A stretch of DNA of 64,000 bases from Synchiropus splendidus (taxonomy: Eukaryota; Chordata; Actinopteri; Syngnathiformes; Callionymidae), in the NCBI RefSeq assembly GCF_027744825.2, contig NC_071342.1:21110501-21174500 (forward strand). The letters are read 5' to 3'. The notes below the pieces were generated by a model. That model was given only the letters and a program-made list of their open reading frames with translations. It did no database searches and was not told the DNA's origin. How positions within the stretch are numbered: position 1 is the first letter of the stretch; every line of letters starts with the position of its first letter. Of this stretch, positions 12,600-24,600 are shown piece after piece. A program made the position numbers and the translations under genes.

Positions 12600-12930
12600 T
12601 GCTTCCCGTCCCGCAGACCTCAGACTGGAAGCCTTTAATTTCCCATTAAAATGCCCTGGGACAACTGAGGAGGCAGCGTGTGTGTCTGCGGACAGGCTTG
12701 ATTACAACATGTGACAGTGTGTGCGCAAAGGTTTGCTGCCGTTTCTGCCGAGCGTCACACATCACGGCGTCCGAGTGTGTCGGAGAGCCGCACATCAGTC
12801 GTGATGACACGAGCGGCGGCTCCAGGGCGGCCCCACGATAAATATTAATGGCTGAGAACAAGTGGATTGGGAGTTGAGTTATCAGGGCGGGCTTTCCTAA
12901 TTGACATTTTACCTGCTGTATACCTTAACC
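12600..12930. promoter_or_regulatory. Enhancer-like non-coding block
   Basis: CCTTTAATTTCCCATTAAAATG, a CpG-rich middle, then GATAAATATTAATGGC and CCTAATTGACATTTTACC. High-complexity, no repeat signature and no family-like open frame. Inference. Confidence 0.36.
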
Positions 12931-13469
12931 TGGCTGTAAAACAGGAGGGAGTGAGGGGGGCACGTCAGTCAAACTACCCTCCATCAAAGCTTCCACCTCA
13001 GGAAGAAGTGAAGTTGCAAGCTTCCATGAGTGTCCAGTTTCAGTTACAGTGCAGCTCTTCGCAGTGTAACAGCCCAGATGTCAGCAGCCGCCCTCTAATG
13101 GGAATAATTACGAAATAATCTGAGCGATTATTCAACATTCTTATTTCTCTCTTTTAGCTGAGGTCAAGTCGCAGGGGCAGCACTTTACATTGAGAAGCCC
13201 AGACTGTCCTCTCACCAAAGGCTTCCTCCAGCTCGGGGAATACTTCTGTGTTCCAGGAAGCTCAGAACACCTTGCTTCACTGTATACACATTTTTTTTCA
13301 ACTGATCCACCATGAATGGAATTACTTTAAAGTCTATTTTCTACAAATCAAAGTGAGGAAACCGCTCATCCCTGTAGCTGCTCATCATCTCACAGTGCAG
13401 CTCCATGATAACAGAAACTGCTGAAGGCTCTGCTTTGAGGCTCTCCCGGATCTCAGTCCTTCACCGCAA

Positions 13470-13660
13470 CAGACATGTCTCCTCTCCAGTGGGTTGTGGG
13501 TCTGCCCCAGGGCCTCCATACAATTGAGAACCTCATTGAGGAGGAATTCAGGAGACATCTCACCCCAAGTCACCTCAACTGGCTCCACTCAGAGTAGAAG
13601 TGGTTCTCCTCCAAGTCTCTCCTGGATGACTGAGATTCTATCACCATAAGAATCTAAACA
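13470..13660 (-). mobile_element. LINE reverse-transcriptase remnant (RTE/Rex-like)
   Basis: The plus strand reads as the complement of a common teleost non-LTR retrotransposon 3' coding region, with CACCTCAACTGGCTCC and TCTCCTGGATGACTGAG as signatures. It is heavily mutated; no open frame is retained. The family name is from memory. Confidence 0.65.
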
Positions 13661-14149
13661 AGCAGCAGAGAAAACGTGAGCCACTTGAATACACAATCAT
13701 CCAGTCACTACCCCACAACCAAACGCAATAATAAATACACAGCATCCTCATCTTAAATACCTTACTTTACTCACTAAGGAACGGTTTGGCATTAGTCATT
13801 ATTTTCTTGCGTCACATTTGAGTATTAATCTCATTCCTGCCTTTCCCTCGGTTCATTCATGAACCCACAAACACACACTGGGAGTAAACACTGCGGCCTT
13901 CAACACGCACTCGCTACATTACTAAAACTCCCACTCGCTCTGAAACATTCGCTCACACATCCAAAGCAACTACGCATTCGCACAAGAGCCGGCTTCCAGA
14001 AAAGTCTACGCCACTTACATTATCTGGAAATTGACAGACGGGTCAGACAACAAACAATTATCCCCCGAGCGAGGAGAAATCGGAGACTGAGAAAACAAAC
14101 AGTGATGTCATCAAAACCTAAATGGCAAGTCCTGTGTGAGAGGACTGAA

Positions 14150-14460
14150 GAGTCTCCGTATTTACTGTCGGCAACATTTCAATATCAACATCACAGAAAA
14201 GGACAGCAGATGTTTCTCTTTCCACTGACTGATTCTCCAAACTGTGATCTCTATTTGATGAGCGTGAGAATACAACTGCAAAGGTTAATCTATACACAAA
14301 CACCATTAAATAAGCACGTCGGAGGACGGCGGGATATTAGCAGCGCCTATGTGAAATGGCAGATAATTAGATTTTGGAAAGGCCAATGTTTGAGACATAG
14401 TTTCTTTAAAAGAGCAAATGTGACTGAGAGTGTGAGCTGTGATTTATGAGCGTGCTGGAG
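14150..14460. promoter_or_regulatory. Enhancer-like non-coding block within a 196-codon open frame
   Basis: Contains CACCATTAAATAAGC, GCAGATAATTAGATTTTGG and GCCAATGTTTGAGAC. It overlaps the longest open frame of the window (13859-14449, plus strand), whose translation resembles no family I know. The non-coding reading is preferred. Confidence 0.33.
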
Positions 14461-14634
14461 GTGCAGCGTAGCGTGGCTGGGGACCGGGAACATGGAGGAG
14501 AACCAGGAACATCAGGTTTGGAAGGAACGTCCCAGTGATCGTTTGTAAAAGTAAATATCTTAATTCGAATTTAAATGCACGACTGATAAACTTGACCAGG
14601 TTTCAGCTGTGGATTGAGTATTTAACGCCACCTA

Positions 14635-14648
14635 GTGGTCAATGACGG
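14635..14648 (-). promoter_or_regulatory. CTCF-like motif
   Basis: The minus-strand reading CCACTAGGTGGCGT matches the CTCF core CCASYAGRKGGCRS except at its last base. Confidence 0.42.
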
Positions 14649-15126
14649 TCTTGTCTGACTTTGACTTTTATTGACTTTGATTCGGTTTGTTACCTTTCTT
14701 ACGTTTTTAACATGACTATTCTTTGCAATGAATACTTAAAATAATTGTTCAAAATATTTTTGATAAAGGATTAAAAATCAATGATTCCATCCTGATATGC
14801 AATCATTTTATTCTACTGTAATAGAATGCTATCCTTATGCATCAGTTCATTTCCGCATGAGGGGTTTATCTACAAATCTTTGACTGATGAGTTAATGATT
14901 TAATGATTTATTTATTACTATAATCTGTCCAAAATACGGCAATATGACTTCCTCTGACCACGGACGAGAGTGTGTGACCATTTTAATGATCTTAATGACT
15001 TATTTTATGAGGATAATATTAAAAACATTTCAGACCAAATACTTCCTCTCTTCTTTTTACAAACTTTCGCTAAAAGTGAAGTAAACTCTAAATGGATCCA
15101 AAGCCATTAAAAGATCATATGTAAAA

Positions 15127-15145
15127 ATATATATATATATATATA
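15127..15145. repeat. (AT)n microsatellite
   Basis: About nine AT units in AT-rich intron 4. Confidence 0.88.
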
Positions 15146-15582
15146 AACGTAGATAATACGAAAAAAATGAATATTATATATTAGTTTTTATCAATTGACA
15201 GGGGTCAATCACAATCTTCAATAACTACTGATCAGTCCATTTGAAGAGAATTAAAGCGGAAATAAAAATTGGCGGAGTAAAGCGACTAAAGACCATTTCC
15301 GGGCTTATACTGCCATCTTATGGACATCGGTTGTAGCTGCATGGTGAAATTTCAATATAGATAAACCTGATTAAAATACATTTCATGAATCTGATAACAA
15401 ACTAAATTGACCAAAAAATTAAATGTCCCGTGAATGCTTTTGTTTCATTCACACTTGATGAGTTGTATGACAACCACAAAATATGTTCACATTGGTTTTT
15501 GTGAGCAGAACCAAAAAAAATAATAATAACCAACCACGTTATACAACGACGGCTTCAGAAAGGTCACACCAAAGACACTCAC

Positions 15583-15670
15583 TGTGAAGTGCTCCTGGGA
15601 CTTGTAGTTCTCATCGAGGTAGACGCGGGCTCGGCTGTACTCCTTCATGGCATCACTGGACAGCAGCTCT
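15583..15670 (-). CDS. inpp5a: INPP5A coding exon 4
   Basis: 88 nt: one base finishing Lys72, then 29 codons, ELLSSDAMKEYSRARVYLDE followed by NYKSQEHFT. This is nearly identical to the vertebrate family. The acceptor is TGTTCCCAG, with only a modest pyrimidine tract. The donor is GTGAGT at 15582-15577. The reading frame happens to stay open into intron 4 for about 30 codons, so intron read-through would add an unrelated hydrophobic tail rich in Phe and Tyr; this is not family sequence. Intron 3 (1077 bp) is the only short intron in the window. The next family exon (coding ALGSFYFLHE or similar) was sought below 15.5 kb and not found. Confidence 0.96.
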
Positions 15671-18600
15671 CTGGGAACACAGTATGCAGCATTCGTAAAA
15701 TATTCCAAAAGTACTTCACTCTCTGGCAGACACTGGGATGAGGTTAACTCTTTTATTTCTAAACCAGGGTTCTCACTCAGAAAAAGGTTTGGGTGTTCTA
15801 TCCACACTGAAGATGAAAACATTCAGAAGGAGGACTTAGGAAAATAGCAGGGTTTTGTTCATGAGTGGAAGAACGATGGAGGACAGATGCTGGATCTCTG
15901 CAGAGTATTCAGTTACCACATGTTGTGGTAAAGAAAGGGCTGAGCCAGAAGATAAGGTGACCAGTCGATCTCTACTCTCACCTGTGGTCACAAGCTTTAT
16001 AGAAGCAAGCAATACAAGTGTTTTCTCAGAGATGGACAGGGGAGACTATTTACCAAATAGTTGAACACAGCTGAACAAGGTCATGACACTTTCCCTCTTC
16101 ACCTAACAAGCTCATATTTTAAACTGAATCAAAAACAAATAGGGAAAGTGTCACCACCCAGTGGTCTCCTACGGTACAGAAACTTTGGGTCATCGGACAC
16201 GTCAAAGCTTAACATACGGATTAATATGTCTAAAATGTAATAACATTTTTAGATGGTGAAAATCAGAATTGTATTTTTTTGTGTCATGATTTATAGGTAA
16301 TGACATTTCTCCTGTTCTTTTCCAAAACTATCATCAAATATGAAATTGTATGAGCCACTGTGTCATTAAAAGAAGCGATTTAAAATAAACAGTAATGGAA
16401 ATGAGTTAGTGTTTGTCGCCATCTAGTGACAGTGTCAAGTATGAAGCCGTTATTTAATGCAACAGCTCCAGCTATGTTGAGGGACGAATAACTCTAGATT
16501 TGGATTAATCATGCGTCCATGTTCTCCGAATGACTGTGTGGGTTTCTTCCGTGCACTCTGATTTCCTCCCATAGTCCAAAAACCTGATGGCTCATTGATG
16601 ACTCCAGCCTCTGCCTTAAGTCGCTGGGTTAGATTCCAGCCTCCTGCAGCCCCACCTAGCTAACAATAGGGTTTTTTTTTTTTCACCTCCGGAGGGAGTC
16701 ATCAGCTCACTTTGATCACTGCTTTAAAACAATAGCGGTCCACTTACTTGACAAAACTGTCCACATGTGACATGGACTCCTCATAATTCTTCCCTCCGAC
16801 CTCTTGACAGTGCACCGCGAGGAAGTGCGGCTTCTGCGACTGGACCGTCTGTGAGAGAGGAACACAAAATCATTCAGGTGAAAGCAACATGTTAATCCAG
16901 GAGGCCCATTAGAGCCGCAGGTTCAGTTTGGCTATCCAGTGGAGCAGAAGACCTCCACCGTCCTTCTGTGTCAGCGCGACTTTGTTTACACACGGCTAAG
17001 TGACTGGCTAATGTCGGCAGCAGCCACTTAGTGAGCTTGTTCCACGAGCTCTTCATCTTTTCGGGCTGTGCCTGCAGGGCAGTCGCCGTGTGTGCACATA
17101 GAGGTGTGAGCATGTGAGCGAGTGACAGCTCATCACACGTCATCGCTGAAATGCGCAGTGCTCGTGAGAACAGCTCAACAGTAGCAACTTTCTCAAAGTG
17201 AGAGGTCACGGCCTGACGCAGCACATGTGAAAACACCCAAGCAGGAAGGTGGCTGATCCTAGAGAGAAGAGGTGAGACAGTTTCATCATGACAAGAGGAA
17301 ATCTCACCACGACAAGTTGGTGAGTGATCGAGGATGAGGCTCCGTTAGAAAACATGAGCAGCATAAACGTGTGTTAAACTGAATAAACCTGCGTCTCTGG
17401 CTCTGAAAATATGTGGCTTTCTCACGTCTTGTGAAGTTTGAGTTCTTCAGAAAAACCTACTAATTAAAAGTACTCACTCTTAAGTTGGCCTGAACATTTT
17501 TTTAGATTCTTGCGATGTAATAGCATGCAATTTCCGTGCTGCAAAGGCAGTGATTTGAAAAACAAAAGAGAGAACTACGCAGCATAGTTCCACGGGAGAA
17601 AGTCTGGGAACCTGCTCCACCAGTCACAGAGGCTCCGCACCGTGACTGTGGACCAAGCAGGAGCAGTTCATGGACAGTAAATGATCATCTGGAACGTCCA
17701 GTCCATGTCTCACATATTTGCTCCTTATTGGTTTACATTCAAGTACCGATTGACATCATCAGCGTGGCCGGCTCTGTCGTCATGGTGATGATATGATTCC
17801 AAGCACTGAACTTGGAAACTTTTACCGGATCCACTTGGCTTTCATTCGGCTGACTCCCTGCCAGCGTGATCCAGCGTATTCCGGAGTATCATGGAACGCA
17901 GTAAGGACGTGTAAAGAAATAGAAGTACCTTGTGTGGGAGTTTTGGGGGTGTTTTTGTTTTATTTTTTTTTTTAATTTCAATGTTCTGCAGACCTTTGTT
18001 TCCATTCTCTGATGTTATTTAAATTAATGAAAACTATACTACATGTTTTCAAGGGAGGAAATCAACATTTTTACAGTGTTTCTTTTTAGAGATGTTATCA
18101 ATATTAATGTATGCATCAATTCATCGCATTTCGTGTTCATATATAGGCCTGCAGGTCGGACCCGTAGTGACTTATTGCTGGTGTTTAGTGAATAATACAG
18201 TAAACAAATCCCCCCCCATAAAAAATGGCATGCTGAATTGACATACTGTTGAAATAAATCACTATTACATTTTTGCCATAATAGTTCAGCCCTTCTTTAA
18301 AGCGTTCTAGAGAGGACTTCAATGACCTCACTGTTTAAACTGGAAACACAGACGGATTAAGAACTTGGGGGTAAATTCATCTAACTGGACACCATCTTGG
18401 GTTAGCCTCCATGTCAGTTCCTGTACTGCCGACCACTTGAGTCACATGACCTTGTGTTTCTCTCCTGCACAGTGAGGTGTTTGTGAGCACCCTGTCAGAG
18501 GTGCCAGAGTGGCCGACCTCTAATGGAAAATCAATAGCGCCCAGTGATTTACAGCACTCAGCGCCACTCCTGAGTTTGGGCCATACATCAGTGTCACTCA

Positions 18601-21600
18601 GTGTCGGAGGAGGGAGGTCGAGAAGCTACAAATGGTCCCGAGACCCTCAAACAGCCCCCGCTTCACTTCACCGCCAGTCCACCTCTGCATTGCATTACAC
18701 CCCCTACAGGCCCAATCAAATAAAAGTAATGTATGGCAATAACAGTATGGATTTTCCATCAACCTATGGCTTGTCACTTAGCTTGGATGACCCCAGAACG
18801 AGGACGAGGGGGGCAACATTGGATTAAACTTGGAAAGATTAGTGGACCTATCAACTCTGTGTGACAGAGGTCACTCACTGGAGGAGCTTGTCGCTCCAGT
18901 CAGGACTAAAAGAGTGTGTCATATAAACGCCATCTATTTGTCTTTCCAAGCCGTAAAGAGGGCTCAGCGCAGGCAAACACAAGGTATCCTGGCCCTAATT
19001 TCATTAGCAGAGTCAACCGCAATGCAAACAGAATCACCAGGTGCTGCAGCAAACCAGAGAGCGACTGAATCTGTTGACAGAGAGAGAGGGAAAGGATGAC
19101 CTCACTGTATGCTGAACTGGTGGTTATTTGACAGTCAGCATTACTCATGAGCCTTCCGATCGTGTAGCTAGCACTTGAGTAAGGGCTGGCTAATGTCAGG
19201 GATGGTGACGGTGCCAGACGTGGTCCAGGGGTGACCACATCACATGTACCTTGTGTCTGTTCTATTCAGACTGCCCTTCACCTTTGCTCAAGATCTGCAC
19301 ACACACGCAAATCTGTCATCTCCACCTCCCTCACACCCAGGGAAGGTTTCCCATGCAAATCCCTGATGGGTTTTTCGATAGCAAAGGATGCTATGCAAAC
19401 ATCACTATGGTATCGATGGATTTCCCGCTGGACCCACTGAATTTGCAGGACAGGCAAATAAGCTGCTTTGATTAGGTTTAAATGGCTCATGGGCAGAGGA
19501 CAAACTCAGTGAGTAGTTTGATACGGTGATAAAAGCCCAGACACTGTGCATTTGAGATTAAGTACACTGCAGTCGATCAAACCTCTACCTTCCTACGTTG
19601 TTGGGCTAGTGGGTTAGTGCCATTACCCCGCTCATGCTCATCCATGTTGGTCTCCCAAGTTCGTACGCTTGGCCACATGGACTTTCCAGACTGAGTGGAG
19701 TGGTTCTGTACCTACTTCTGCTGGGTTCCATAGAGCAGGCTGACTTTCTTGTACTTGGCAGTGGTGGAACATCCAGATGAGTTTGCCACAGCAAACAAGA
19801 GAATCTTGTGTTTAGAAAAGCTGAAAAGGCTGAAATACAACCGATAACCACTATTTATTATTTTATGATTTATTTTAAGATGTGCCCTTTCTAAAGAGCT
19901 GACATAGATCTTATAAAATAATATGTCTCACAGGATCAACATCTGTTGAGACTGTTGGATGGAGAGGGCGAACGTAGTCAAGGCAGCTGCCTTAACATCA
20001 TAGTGGGAAACCCTGAATTAGATAGAGCAAAACAGAGAGATCTTCACCTGCATCGACAGCATTTGTCACAAAATAGTTTGCTTCCACCAAACAATGAAGC
20101 CACTTCACCTGTAACTGCTGAGGCGGCGACTTCTTCATTGTCAAATTAGTGGCTCTGAAACAATAGTTGTGCACACACTGCCCACAGCTTGCCGCAGCGA
20201 CTACGGAAAAAAACAATGCAAAAGAAGAGGTCTAGAGTGGCACAGTCTGGAGTGTGAAAGCCCTTTTGGCAATCTGGCCTCAGATGTGAGTTCTTTCACC
20301 TTTCTCTCAGGAAAATAAGTAACCTTTTCGCCAAACTGAACCAGACATTGGCTACATTTAAACACCGACATCACTGAACGGAGGCTATGGAAGCCAGTTT
20401 CAAAGTATAAACGATAAAAAGAGGTCTCAGCCAGTTGTAGTCGGCATCATGTGAACGGGCCCTTTGCCTCCCGTGAACACCCTTGGTGGCCCCTGTTATG
20501 AAACTTAGTGAATCGCATCAGAGATGACGACTACATGTAAATGACAAACAAATGAAGTAGTGCCATGGCCCAGACTTCCCTGTTATTGACACAGAGATTA
20601 TACCACTCCAGCACGTTCCAGGTGCCTCATTTGAAAGTGGACCTGAATGGAAGACCTCATGAAGAAGGCAGCAATGTCTCTCCCGAGTTGCTGAGCTTCA
20701 ATAGTTAAAAGAAAATTTGTGTATGTGTGATCCAGTACCTTGGTATCTACAAAGTTGGTGACCATGGGTGAGAGCAGAAATCCACCGGCTGATGGAGAGC
20801 TGAAATTTTTTAACTCCACTCTTTCCTCACCACAGATACAGAGTCGTTGTGACTTAAAGCGCGGCACCGCAATCTTCCCTCATTTTTGATGTTTGCACTC
20901 CACCATCTGGGCACGGGTCTCAGAACTACACTGCTACGCAACTACAATACAAATATGCACATAATCGTTGTGCTCAGCAACAGGAACAGATTTATGGAGA
21001 TGCAAAACAGCATGTTTGTGCCACTTAAAAGATCTAAGATCCTCAGAGTTAGCAGATGACATAATATTTAGATTCATTCATCTTGTGACGACACAGCCAG
21101 GGTTGTTTAGAAACGCTCAACTCAGAGGGAGAGGGAAAAGGCAAATTAGAGAAACCGCACAACACGAACGGAGCCACATAACCCAGAGTTGGTGCACGAG
21201 TATTAGACTACCATCTCTGCTGATGAACTATGATCTAGGCGTGTCAGGATTTCTGCACACTCACTGAACAAATTGCAACACACATATGTCACTTCAAATA
21301 TGTGCAAGTAGGAACAGGCAAACAGAGAATCAGCCAGTCGGACAACTTTTCCCTCCAGGAAGGTGTAGTAGCTTTAAAACATTAAGGAAAACGTGTCATT
21401 ATAGGCACCGTTTTCTAGGTTGTAGAAATGTTTCAGCATTACAAGATGCCTCTCTCTGTGTGTCTAGAGGAAGTGCTGCAGCAATGTGACGCTCAAGCTC
21501 TTGTGGTTTCAGGTTGACTTAAAGCTGAAGTCTCCAGAGTCTACAGCGAGTCGCATCGTCCGACTCGGATGATTAAACGGCGGCGGATCACAGTGAGCGT

Positions 21601-24600
21601 ATTGTTTATCGGGTCAGGATGAGCGAGCGCAGCGTAGATGATTGTAGTTTGTTCGGGTTGCAAGTCTGCACAGTCCAAGTTCAGAGTCTTTTTTCCATGA
21701 CGTCAGGAGCGAGGAGCTGGCATGAGTCTACAGGCCTGCCTGGTTCACACAGGGGCGCACCTCTCTCTCCCTCTCCGTTTCCCACTGTACACACACACAC
21801 ACACTTTGCTCTCAGGCGCACAAGCCTGCATCGCAATGCAAACAGAATTCCTCAACAGCCAAAGCAGAGCAGGCCACAACACACATGCATGCTGCGATCA
21901 CCTGGCATGTTTGAGCAGGTATGTTGATGAGGATAATTAGTAGGAGAATAATGGCAGGAGAAGAATCACTAGACAGCAGACTCCAATCTGAAGCCTCAAG
22001 AAAACTCAAGTTAAAAAGGAGGTCCCAAAGAAGCTAGGTGCGATAGCACTAAACCACCAACGCCTAACCTAACACAACTGTTACATCTTACAAGCCCCGG
22101 TGACATAAAGGGAGTATCAGCGTGAGTGGAAAATTGTCAAACCACTTCCTCATTTAAAAACAAAAAAAAACAAAAAAAGCAAAAACGGTGTAGCACCTTC
22201 TACTGACCCTGTTACTTTGAGTGGTGCCTGTCAGACCAGTATGTATTTGTCGCGGATGAGGGTTCAACAACTTCAATGTAACATGTAACTCTTTTTGACT
22301 GCAGGTTCTCAGGGTTTTATTATGATTTCATGTCTGCATAACTCTTTCAAAATGCTGTGGGGGGTTAGAGGGATTTCTCAACTTTGCAGCATGTTATGAA
22401 CTCTGACATTAATAACACAGCTGAGATGAACAAACTTACATAAAAGAGTTTTACCCTTAGACTTTGGTTGATACTCAGTTTTTCCTGTAATTGACTGGTC
22501 AATGCCCAGTTGTTTTAAGTGTGTTAGGCCTTATTATAATTCCTGAACTAAAACACTGGAGCTTTTCTTCCAACTTCAAAATCACTTTCCAACTTGCTGT
22601 TGCACACTATTTTTTTAATGAACTAATCGTCCGGGTGTAGTCTGTGCTCCCGTTGCTATAGTAACGACTTTCAGATGACTTTTCCAGAGAGGATAAACCT
22701 TCCTGGAGATACTTTCATTTGAAATGTGTGCGCAAATGATGAATGGTTTCACACGATGGGACTACTGGGTATCATTTGGATTTTCATGTTTCTAGCACAG
22801 ATCCTGCTCAAACACGGCAAAGCTCTCATAGTGCCATGTTGGTGACACAATTCAAGTTATTTTTATGAAGAAAAATAAGACATGATTTTGAGCACTTCCT
22901 GCAAGCCGTAACTACCTGCAGAGTACTGTGATCATATTTTATGGCGAAGATTACTGACGGATTGGCTATGAGTTAGTAATCAAAATATAACTCTGATGAG
23001 TGATACTGGGTTCATGATGTGGGAAAAAAAATCAGTCATAAAATCACCTTAATTTAGACAAAAGCGTGCATGTGTTTTTCAAGGGGGAGGAAAGGCACAA
23101 CGCAGCAACCACGTAGTGAAAAAAAAAAAAAAAAAAAAAAAACTAGAAAACCTGTCAGATGGCTATGTCAGAGAAATATACGTCCTGGTAGGACGTAGCA
23201 GAACTCCAAGCGAGGGAGCCACTGTCTTCCAAAGCTGAGAAAGGCTGGTCATCTAGACCAGTGGAATTAATTACTTTTCAGGTTATGTGACCTTCTGACT
23301 CTCAGACTCAAACAGTCGAGTGTTTGCTAAGCGGGGGCTTAATGTTAACTGCCACCTTAATGCTGCTAAGCCAGCAGTCTTTCATTTCCGATGTGTGCCT
23401 CCAAAAACTCACTATACTTTACGAGTGCTCCCACTTTTAATGGTGGAGAAATCACACACTATATAAAAGTTCCCCACAGCTGACATGGTTGTTGTGGTGA
23501 CCTTCCATCCATGGCTCGCCTGCACAGTGTAAGGGAAAGGGGGAGGTGGCACAACACAGCACACAAGGCCTTTGCAGACTGCCACAGGTGATCGCTTTTA
23601 TGATCGGTGATGAATGGCAGTAACCAGCATTTACTGGCGTTTTCACGAAAATCGTTTGAAGCACCACTAGAAACAAGTCGGACTCCAGAGGAACTGAAAA
23701 CAAAATGTCTAAAAGGCTTGCAAAAGTAATTTGAATTTATAATCTGATTCTAAATTGAAACAATCAAGGCCCAACATTACATTACACAACATTTAGCCAA
23801 GATAGGACTACTGTGCTAATGACTACATAAAAGCTTATTTTGAGTTTTAAGCCATTGTGGACAAAAAAAATTGCTAAAGCCACGGAAGTGGCTCTGCCAT
23901 GTCATCTGTTGCTACAAAGATCAGTGCCAAATGTGATACGACAGGATAAGTTGATTGTTTTAGTGTGTTGAAAACACCTCTGAGCTTGGTTCTACTTCGG
24001 TTGTAAGCCGTCACCTTCACTTGCATCCTCCCTTCCTCTCTCACAGTCGCACCACTGGAAAGAGTTGTGGTTTGTCAGAGACAGATGAAAGGGTACGATA
24101 CGAAACATAAGCTGTTTTTTTCTTAATAACGATACTGTCTGTGGGTGAGAATGTGATGATCGAAATCAGAGCGCTGCATGAATTCACTACATGACATTAC
24201 TGAAATAAGCAAAAAAAAAAAGAATTCATCAATAAGTCATTCGGTGCGGCTACAAGGGCCGAGCCGTGCGTCAGCGGTCGAATCACTAAAGGAGCTTCAA
24301 GTGGGTCAGACTTGAGGTTGGTGTCGCAGTCTCATGACAAACACATGGCACACACGACCGCATTTCAGCAGCAGCAGAACTGATTCAGGAATGAGGCTAA
24401 TGGTGAATGAATGGTTGCTGACGATGATAAGACCAACAGAAGTTGGAAACAAAATAGTTCATTCACTTCTGGAGCAAGAAATAATTCATTTGCTTCAGAT
24501 ACGTGGCTCACAGTACCCCTTGGTGTGGCCCACCGGTATGAAGCACCAGCACCAACTGCTTATAGAACAAGTCCCATAATTGACTGCAACAACCCAAGTC

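Larger units (their letters stand above)
1..15582 (-). other. inpp5a: INPP5A intron 4 (5' part; continues past the window edge)
   Basis: The stretch holds no recognised exon. It contains enhancer-like blocks listed separately (about 1.04-1.38, 1.73-2.06, 3.66-4.47, 6.07-6.41, 8.09-8.30, 8.89-9.18, 9.74-9.83, 10.40-10.49, 12.6-12.93 and 14.15-14.46 kb), a GTCGTA-bearing repeat at 5.1-5.4 kb, a LINE remnant at 13.47-13.66 kb and TG microsatellites. Between these (1-1.0, 2.2-3.6, 4.5-5.0, 5.4-6.0, 6.5-8.0, 11-12.2 and 14.5-15.5 kb) I see only AT-rich, low-information intronic sequence. A C-run lies at 2184-2194. Confidence 0.85.
15671..16747 (-). other. inpp5a: INPP5A intron 3
   Basis: A 1077-bp intron with an AG acceptor at 15671-15672 and a GTAAGT donor at 16742-16747. 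It holds a plus-sense LINE reverse transcriptase remnant (about 15.87-16.02 kb), a short CTCF-like core at 16427-16440 and a piece of a common teleost interspersed repeat (about 16.51-16.68 kb). Confidence 0.93.

Noticed and set aside
16892..17236. 114-codon minus-strand open frame just upstream of INPP5A exon 3
   Set aside because: It lies in intron 2, ends before the exon 3 acceptor, has no family resemblance and is absent from the known INPP5A protein, which passes directly from FYQ to the HCQE exon.
19018..21848. 17-bp exact repeat CGCAATGCAAACAGAAT at 19018-19034 and 21832-21848
   Set aside because: One match of this length within 64 kb is close to chance, and the flanks do not align.
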